Part shown: in pieces, positions 1 through 5,021 of the stretch
How the letters are laid out: the number at the start of each line of letters is the position of its first letter
Position numbering within the stretch: position 1 is the stretch's first letter
Program-made: the position numbers and the translations under genes
Notes under the pieces: model-generated
The model's database searches: none
Told to the model about the DNA's origin: nothing
Seen by the model: the letters and a program-made list of their open reading frames with translations, nothing else
DNA from: an uncultured Terrimonas sp.
GTDB taxonomy: Bacteria; Bacteroidota; Bacteroidia; Chitinophagales; Chitinophagaceae
Reading direction: 5' to 3'
Assembly (NCBI GenBank): GCA_946886925.1
Contig: CAMPJQ010000258.1
Span: 1-5,021, forward strand
DNA length: 5,021 bases

Positions 1-228
1 GGCGGCCGGCTTCGGCCTGCGCTGGCGCGCCGCGCGGCTGTTTACCACCTGCCGTTTTTGCCTGGCTGCTCCGGGATTATCTTCTGATAAATCAGTGGCT
101 GTTTCTTTCGTTTTCCTGGCTATGCCGGATTTTTTAACAGGCGGAGATTTTATTTCTTCTATTACATTCAACGGCTGCCTTCCTATGTTTAATATGGGGC
201 CACCGGGAACGTCCGGATCACCGGGCTC
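1..228 (-). other. C-terminal linker and basic tail (residues 1598-1673, continues past the window)
   Basis: After the last cysteine (C1594) the sequence turns into a Pro/Gly/Asp linker (EPGDPDVPGGP, 1598-1608), then a short hydrophobic stretch (LNVIEEI, 1617-1623). It ends in a tail with no predicted regular fold: residues 1629-1673 hold 13 Lys/Arg against 4 Asp/Glu. The final residues (RAARQRRPKPAA) are rich in Arg, Ala and Pro. In the DNA, 35 of bases 1-40 are G or C, visibly far above the rest of the gene. No stop codon is reached at the edge. A disordered, nucleic-acid- or partner-binding tail is possible but unproven. Confidence 0.7.
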
Positions 229-3200
229 ATTTTTTTCGCAGGCTTCAAATTCGTATTGATCACAGTTTTGATCATACCAGCAATAGAGATCATTGATCTG
301 GGACAAATATGTATTCTTTCTTTCTGTATTATCTGCTTCAGCAAAACAACGACTGGCTTGCTGTATATCATCTCCGCAGGGAAGACATACCATGCAATCA
401 TCCAAACATTCATAATTGCGGTCAAATAAAAATGCAAGGAAATCACATACAGTGAAATCATCAATGCAATTTTTCTTTTGCGCAAGCCAGCGGCCCCAGC
501 CCTTGTATTTTGTTTCGAAACAACAAAAATCGTGTGGCGCCAACCACAATATGCGCAGCAATATATGTGCAGGGGCTTCGCGGTATAAAATATTTTCAAG
601 CAACGCCCTGTTTTCCTTTTTTCGGAAACGTTCCGGCCAGGCAGGCAATACTACGGTAGCAATAAAGGAATACCGGTCGGCGCCCGGAACAAAACAGATA
701 TCTTTTTCCTCCCTGCATGGGTCTTCATCCTGAGCAGGCCATACAAAACGACATCCTGTTTCATCATCACATTGCTTATTGTATTGTTCGCAACGGCAGT
801 CTTCGGGGTTGCAGCGCGGGCGTAGCAAAATATGTTCTACCACGTGCATCCCTTCGCTGTTGATCCGCTCTCCGGCACGGATTACTGCTTCACAAGCCAT
901 TTCCGGGCTGGTATAACATTGTGGGTTAACCGCTATAATTTCACTGCTTTGCCAGTTGCGGATAGCCGCTTCCTGCCAGTACCAGGTAATATTTTCATCG
1001 GCTATCACCATATTCCTGCTGAACTGAATGGCAATACCGTAGGAATTGCATTCACAATCAAATACAGGCTGGTAGTAGCCATAATTCAGTAGTAACCTCG
1101 TGATGGTTTGTAAAGCTTGTTCCGCTTCCGCACATGTAGCATAGCAGCAATCACCTTTCCATGCAATATAACAGGGTGGCTCATCTTCTCCGGCTTCACT
1201 ACCGCAGCCGCAGGGCTTATCTTCCAGTATATCTTCATTGCAGGTATTGAAACCGGGCAGTTTTATTTCTATACAATAGCTGTAATTATCCCCGCCTGTT
1301 TTTACATCCTTCGTTTTTTTTACAGGATAATAGCAAACGAACAACTGCAACATTTCTTTCCATGCTGTTAGCGTTATATCCTTCTGAAGTGAATCGGCAA
1401 TTATTTCATTTTGATCATTCCGTAAAATTATTCTTCCTTCTTCTTCCTTATAATTGTTGTGTGAGTCAACATACCCGGTTAAAACTGCTATCCTGTCGCT
1501 AATACAATTGTTGTTCCCGTTATTGATAGTAACAGCGGCAAATGCGGTTCCATTAGCATTCTTCAATAGGACTGTATTATCATTATTTTCCGTTTGCCAT
1601 GCTTTTTTTTGTACTGTTTCCTTAATTGACTGGTACAATTTCAGTAATGCCTCATCTCTTTTTTGAGGCGTATCGTATTTGCAGGGATGATAAATAAACC
1701 CGGTACCGCAGGCCACATAAAATGAATAACAGCAGTCTTCTTTTCGCCTGTACCTATGAAAAGCGTTATTGGTTTGCGAAACGCAAATGAGTTTTTGCAC
1801 GCCTTCCCTGCCCCAGGCCTGTTCTTCCGTGCTAAAGCGTTCAGCGCTTTCTGCCAGCACTTCCCTGAGGTACACCCGGTATATGGTTTTATCATTAACA
1901 CACTGATCACAATCCACGTAATAATTACCCCTGTACCACAAGAGCATCAGGAAAAATTCAAAATCTTTCCTGGCATCTTCCGGCTTATCATAAAATTGTA
2001 TGCTCTGCCAATTTTCAGCGCCCTGCTCCGGAGATAGCAATGCGAAATAATACACATATGGCATATTCTTCTTAACACATTTATCCGTAATGATTTCAGC
2101 GGGATTTTGCTCACACGGAAAAAGTTCATAAAACCGATCGCTCTTATACTGCACCATCCGTATGGGATAGGTAAGCGCCATTTTCACTAATGCATCTATC
2201 ACAACATTATCCATAACACCCAGCGCTTCCTTTGTTGCTGCAGGTACAAAAGCAATACCGTTGCTATTGCCAAAGGAATCTGTATTATGAATAAGGGTTT
2301 CTGTAAGGCTTATGGATTTCCCATAATTTTCCGGATCAGATGCCATGTGCAGCAACAACTGGCAATTTTCAGTAAATGCTTTTTCTGCATCTTCACTGCT
2401 TTGATAACCTCGCGCACTTTCTAAAAGAATTAAAGGTTTTCCAGCCATTGGGCCTGATGGATAAAATTGATTCAGGCATTTAAGCTGGTAATGATACCTC
2501 GTTATTTTTGTGGCTGCATCTTTTCTTTTATTAATGATATCGCCACCCATACAAATTTGCAGGTAGCCGGCGCCGTGTTTAAACAATTTAACCAGGCTTT
2601 TTAATTCCAATGCAACGCTATCTTTATCAGTAAAAGGATTGCTATAAAAAGCAATGGGCCGGTCTTTGTCTACCAGCCGGTACACAAACAAACCCTGTTC
2701 ACTAACAGGATCCAAATGCACACTATCAAAAAATGAGGCAGGCTCCGGATTTTGGGAAAGCCGCTTCACCTCTTTTTGTTCCGTTAATAATTTACCAACA
2801 GCCGCTTTAAGTTTGGTTATATCTCCTGGCTTGTTTCCGGAGATTAATTTTACAGAGCTGATATTTTCTTTGTTTACATGCGCTACCAAAAAAAGTTCGT
2901 TTTTTACTGCATCAGCCTTCAGGGTTGGTAAAGCATCATAAAACAAAGTAGCAGCATTCAATGCCTCTTTTGGATCGGGATATTCATTTACGCTGTGAAA
3001 TGTATACTGATTGTTTTTTTCATAACCCAGCAAATAATTAAATTTCCAACGATGAGGTTTTTTATCAATTGCAATAAAGTAGGAATGTTTTTTTAGAATG
3101 GCGAGCACCTGTTGCTGAACCTGCTCCGCTTCTTCGGACGAATTGCTCTCAATTGCACAAATAGCCTGCACCGCTCCATGATCTATAATCCGGATTGTGA

Positions 3201-5021
3201 ATTTACCTGTTGAGGTATTGAGGGAAACTTCATAGTGCTGCGCTTCGCTTAACAAAGCCAGTAACGCTTCCGCAGCAGCATGAGCTTCTGCGGCATTGTT
3301 AAATTCATTTACCGGTTGAAATTTGAAATTATTTTCTTTATCAAGCAGGGCATAGGTAAACCGGCCGGGTTTTCCTAAAATGGTATCATTGATATCAACT
3401 TTGAAAGCGCTTGTATTTATGAAGGAAAAGGTGTTGACATTTCTTTCATTGTAATACAATGCACCCAGGTTTGTACCATTTTCATCATATTCCCATTTTT
3501 TTCGATCGTCAATTTTCATTATTGTTTTCAATACCGCTTTTCGTGCTTCTTCGTTTGACTGATAGAAAGCAACGGATAGGCGTACTGTTTCACCCTCTGC
3601 ATCATTTAACCTGGGAATATAGATATATGTGCTTTCAAAAACAGCCCCGGCAGGATCTTTTTCTGCAAACAATCCCGTAATATTTTCGGCAACCGCCATA
3701 GCATCTTCTTCAGCGCTGTATTGAAACGGGAAAGCCGCTGAATGATTGGGCAAGTAATGTATGGTTAGTTTATACGCATTGTCGTGTTTAATAAATTCAG
3801 TCTGATAATTTTCCTTATCCGGCAATGCAGTAAACAGGGCTTTGGCCGTTATTAATGCTTCAGCTTTTGTATCAAATTTTTCATCAACCCTGAACCAGGA
3901 AGTACCGGCAATTTTTAATACCACTTCAAACTGCTCTTCATATTCAGCTACTTCAAAATTACAGAGACTATGCCGCTTCCAGTTAGCGACTCCGCTGGTG
4001 GCCTTCACTTTTTTTTCGAAGCCGGAAACATTATCATTGTTCCAGTTGTTCTTTAAATAGTCGAAGGCTTTGCCCCTGTTGCTGCTGATATCTGCGTAAT
4101 GCGTTAAAAATACCTCTTTGCCTTTTATACCGGACGATGACGCATCCCCGTTACTGGAGAAACCAAAGGACAGTAACGCATAATCCGTAAATTGTTCGGC
4201 AAACCGGGAGAGCAGGTGATTTAAGAATTGCTGCCTGCGTTGCACAAACAATTCCTTGTTTTCAACAATCAGTTGCAGGTATTTCTCAAATGTGAGCAGG
4301 TTGAGCTCTATATCAAATGAAAAATCACCGGTTGAAGAAACAAAGGAACGATAGTTTTCACTAAACGTTCCGATGTATTTTACTGAACTGGCATTTTCTG
4401 CAGCTTCCTGCAAACTTTTAAAATATCTTTTACTAACCAGCGCTATTTCATCAGAACTGGTGAGGATATAATAGAAAACACAATCGTCGGCTTTAGTAAT
4501 ATATTCACATTCGTATTGTTCAAATACAAGGTCGTTCTTCAACTGACTGATAACCGTATCCCTTTCGGACAAGGTGGAAAAAGTATAGGGTTCAATATTA
4601 TCGGGCGATAAGTTCCTTAATGTATTGTTTTCTTTATGCTTAAGCAATTTCATTTTATCTACCGGCAGCACCAGTATAGTTCCCTCTGTACCCAAAGCAT
4701 TTGCATTGCTTTCATTAGTATTGAAACGAAGCAGTTTCTGCAGATCGGGAACGGACGAAAGCTGGCTGATAAAATAAGTGTGATTTTCCTCGTCATTTTT
4801 TGATGCGGATAAAGCGAATAAAGAACGCATATGCTGCAGTTGCGACAGGTAATTGGCTAATAACTGGTCGAAAAATAAAAGATAGGCTTTTAACTGGTAA
4901 GCCTGCGCTTTTCTCAAAGGTGAAGCCCCTTCAGGCAAGCCACCTTCTGCAATGCCATATACCCTGGGAAATTCATTCTGGATGGAATAATAATCACCAA
5001 GATCCTGGCGGTAAACGCCTT
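1..5021 (-). CDS. Giant protein, internal fragment; possibly linked to a contractile injection system
   Basis: One frame on the minus strand stays open for 1673 codons, from bases 5017-5019 down to base 1, with bases 5020-5021 belonging to the preceding codon. It has no start or stop here. The first in-frame Met is residue 64, after a well-formed module, so the true start lies beyond the right edge. Order of parts: aromatic/helical module 8-70; helical segment 260-353; degenerate beta/alpha repeats 364-1390; HVVEHILLRP at 1392-1401; LPAWPERF...REAPAH module 1450-1512; Pro/Gly linker and basic tail 1598-1673. I see no membrane segment and no enzyme signature such as a Walker A motif. The N-, mid- and C-terminal conserved-looking blocks resemble very large proteins encoded in phage-tail-like contractile injection loci of Bacteroidota, so a structural baseplate-associated role is my best guess. 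This comes from memory and is not shown by any neighbour. The alternative is an unrelated large surface or scaffold protein. The frame is nearly certain; the function is weakly supported. Confidence 0.96.
484..672 (-). other. C-terminal LPAWPERF...REAPAH module (residues 1450-1512), baseplate-like guess
   Basis: The strand YSFIATVVLPAWPERF (1450-1465) is followed by a charged helix containing ENRALLENIL. Next comes REAPAHILLRILWL (1480-1493), then an aromatic helix with FETKYKGWGRWL (1501-1512). The order hydrophobic strand, Trp-Pro turn, helix, [RK]-E-x-P-A-H, hydrophobic stretch, Trp, aromatic helix is compact and looks like a conserved small domain. To my recollection such a block occurs near the C-termini of phage-tail-like baseplate proteins of contractile injection systems. 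That assignment is an inference and needs profile comparison. C1499 and C1500 in the middle fit the local cysteine enrichment. Confidence 0.45.
814..852 (-). other. HVVEHILLRP motif (residues 1390-1402)
   Basis: The sequence GMHVVEHILLRPR closes the repeat array, directly after the helix of the last copy (AVIRAGERI, 1378-1386). A hydrophobic strand or helix core (VVEHILL) is capped by RPR, and then a cysteine-rich segment begins at C1403. I recognise this string as a landmark in large proteins of Bacteroidota contractile injection loci, but only from memory. The position at a clear domain boundary supports its being structurally important. Confidence 0.5.
1624..2061 (-). repeat. Cysteine-bearing repeat copies (residues 987-1132)
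   Basis: YDKPEDA (1010-1016) and FSTEEQA (1062-1068) are 52 residues apart. A third, weaker copy (PQKRDEA, 1118-1124) follows 56 residues later. Each is preceded by a strand: YVYYFALL at 988-995, IYRVYLREV at 1046-1054 and YSFYVACG at 1098-1105. Unlike the copies nearer the N-terminus, these strands and turns carry cysteines, including the pair C1037/C1040 (CDQC) and the vicinal pair C1096/C1097. The region therefore joins the repeat architecture to the cysteine-rich part of the protein. Confidence 0.6.
2929..3363 (-). repeat. Repeat copies around PVNEF and SVNEY (residues 553-697)
   Basis: The strand RFTYALLD (553-560) is followed by PVNEFNNAAEA (569-579) and an Ala/Leu helix. The strand RWKFNYLLG (657-665) is followed by SVNEYPDPKEA (676-686) and the helix LNAATLFYDAL. 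The two share the aligned pattern VNE-[FY]-x4-EA, which is the closest pairwise likeness in the array. Between them is a degenerate copy, SNSSEEA at 625-631, starting exactly 52 residues after the first motif. These copies are weaker in aromatic content than the 364-500 group but keep the same secondary-structure order. Confidence 0.68.
3520..3930 (-). repeat. Three best-phased repeat copies (residues 364-500)
   Basis: Three motif copies lie in register at 52-residue intervals: FDTKAEA at 382-388, YSAEEDA at 434-440 and YQSNEEA at 486-492. Each follows a strand-like stretch (FEVVLKIAG at 364-372, YKLTIHYL at 416-423, VRLSVAF at 479-485). Each precedes a helix (LITAKALFTAL, MAVAENITGLF, RKAVLKTIM). 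A further strand (STYIYIP, 463-469) sits between the second and third copies. This gives a unit of roughly strand, strand, helix, strand. It is the clearest place to build a repeat profile. Confidence 0.7.
3961..4242 (-). other. Helical segment with HLLSRFAEQFTDY, SGFEKKV and HSLCNF (residues 260-353)
   Basis: Residues 260-283 (QRRQQFLNHLLSRF, then EQFTDYALL) form an Arg-rich amphipathic helix. After a flexible Ser/Gly/Asp stretch at 288-300 comes a second helical part (residues 302-325) ending in an Asn-rich turn. SGFEKKVKATSGV at 332-344 then leads to WKRHSLCNFEV at 347-357, which enters the first beta strand of the repeat array. The pattern of a conserved-looking charged helix, an SG-[LF]-EK motif and a basic residue before the Leu/Phe strand looks like a family core and not linker sequence. 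No catalytic motif is visible. Confidence 0.45.
4810..4998 (-). other. N-terminal-side module (residues 8-70), YYSIQNEFP and a Leu/Phe helix
   Basis: Residues 8-23 read as a polar and aromatic loop (YYSIQNEFP, then VYGI), followed by a Gly/Pro turn (EGGLPEGASP). A long amphipathic helix runs from about residue 35 to 70 and contains QLKAYLLFFDQLLANYLSQL. The helix has a regular Leu/Phe/Tyr spacing that suits packing in a helical bundle or oligomer. I recall this loop-plus-helix arrangement from large proteins of contractile injection loci; a database search is needed to confirm it. The module is followed by a less ordered stretch, residues 71-165, with a short hydrophobic strand (TILVLPV, 114-120). 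Confidence 0.5.

Larger units (their letters stand above)
238..2115 (-). other. Cysteine-rich C-terminal region (residues 969-1594)
   Basis: I count 42 cysteines in these 626 residues, against 7 in the preceding 968 (171, 180, 353, 621, 823, 848, 886). Clusters include CDQC at 1037-1040, CC at 1096-1097 and 1291-1292, PCGCG at 1269-1273, CEC at 1322-1324, CNPEDCRC at 1403-1410 and CMVCLPC at 1542-1548. Many are separated by acidic, Asn or Pro residues as in metal-binding or disulfide-rich knots. The sequence alone does not tell metal binding from disulfides. Cytoplasmic assembly would favour metal or free thiols, while an exposed or secreted location would favour disulfides. Confidence 0.8.
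862..4476 (-). repeat. Array of degenerate beta/alpha protein repeats marked by [YF]-x4-[EDQ]-A
   Basis: The same short pattern recurs through most of the protein: a beta strand with alternating hydrophobics, an aromatic residue, four residues, an acidic residue or Gln (once Met), an Ala, then an Ala/Leu-rich helix. The motif starts at residues 200, 382, 434, 486, 573, 680, 872, 1010, 1062, 1293 and 1369, always with exactly six residues from the aromatic to the Ala. Weaker copies start at 625 (Ser for the aromatic), 796 (Val for Ala) and 1118 (Pro for the aromatic). Four neighbouring pairs are exactly 52 residues apart: 382-434, 434-486, 573-625 and 1010-1062. Two pairs are 76 apart: 796-872 and 1293-1369. 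The similarity is at protein level only; I see no DNA-level tandem repeat, so the duplications are old. The strand-aromatic-helix pattern loosely recalls the small DUF1508 (YegP-like) and SPOR folds, but I cannot assign either. Confidence 0.72.

Noticed and set aside
4..38. A GC-rich 5-bp stem (GGCCG 4-8 with CGGCC 13-17) and nearby palindromes as a transcription terminator
   Set aside because: The open frame continues through it to the window edge, no stop codon precedes it, and no U-run follows the stem on either strand.
189..599. A 136-codon minus-strand frame with hydrophobic, membrane-like stretches
   Set aside because: It lies inside the giant gene on the same strand but in another frame. 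Its hydrophobicity comes from frame-shifted reading of the Cys/Tyr/Asp-rich coding sequence, and it has no convincing ribosome binding site or family likeness.
820..2064. An enzyme or protease domain suggested by His/Cys-rich strings
   Set aside because: No ordered catalytic set such as a Cys-His dyad motif or HExxH is visible, so a function claim would be unsupported.
1641..2129. Two further minus-strand frames (1641-1910 and 1947-2129)
   Set aside because: They overlap the repeat and cysteine-rich part of the giant gene in a different frame. The main frame reads through without a stop, so no frameshift needs to be invoked.
4009..4016. Runs of eight A in the coding strand (T runs at 4009-4016, 1603-1610 and 1314-1321) as possible slippage or phase-variation sites
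   Set aside because: The frame is intact across all three, AAA Lys codons are common in this gene, and no alternative frame with sensible protein follows. They remain possible sequencing-error spots only.
416..4060. Plus-strand frames of 70-105 codons (for example 416-733, 832-1092, 1117-1371, 1756-2037, 2654-2941)
   Set aside because: All are antisense to the continuous minus-strand frame, have skewed compositions rich in Phe, Ser and His, and show no recognisable family. They are shadows.
862..4476. DNA-level tandem repeats or a CRISPR-like array underlying the periodic motif
   Set aside because: The periodicity is in the protein pattern only. Nucleotide sequences of the copies differ widely and spacing is not uniform.

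Overview
The whole window is the interior of one giant protein-coding gene read on the minus strand. Reading the reverse complement in the frame whose first codon is bases 5017-5019, I find no stop codon down to base 1, which gives 1673 consecutive sense codons. Neither the start nor the stop of the gene is in the window, so the complete protein is longer than 1673 residues. Residue numbers below count from that first complete codon: residue i occupies bases 5020-3i to 5022-3i. I see no second gene, RNA gene, mobile element, CRISPR array or intergenic space.

The DNA is fairly AT-rich and the protein is rich in Lys, Asn, Glu, Tyr and Phe. Together with the protein type, this suggests a Bacteroidota bacterium, possibly a Chitinophaga-like member; this is inference, because no marker gene is present.

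From N- to C-terminal (right to left on the + strand) the layout is as follows. (a) Residues 8-70 form an aromatic and helical module starting near YYSIQNEFP. (b) Residues 182-210 carry a first copy of a short beta/alpha motif. (c) Residues 260-353 form an amphipathic helical segment (FLNHLLSRFAEQF, then SGFEKKV and HSLCNF). (d) Residues 364-1390 are a long array of degenerate beta/alpha units, marked by the motif [YF]-x4-[EDQ]-A and spaced repeatedly by 52 residues. (e) From residue 969 to 1594 cysteine is very frequent (42 residues, against 7 in the first 968). (f) Residues 1391-1402 hold the motif HVVEHILLRP, and residues 1450-1512 hold a compact module LPAWPERF...REAPAHILLRILWL. (g) From residue 1598 to the window edge there is a Pro/Gly linker and a strongly basic tail, whose last 40 bases of DNA are extremely GC-rich.

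The (a), (c) and (f) modules look to me like a family of very large, mostly uncharacterised proteins found next to phage-tail-like contractile injection system genes, particularly in Bacteroidota. The C-terminal REAPAH module may be related to baseplate-wedge proteins. This is recognition from memory, without a search and without any neighbouring gene in view, so the family assignment is tentative. The reading frame itself is nearly certain.
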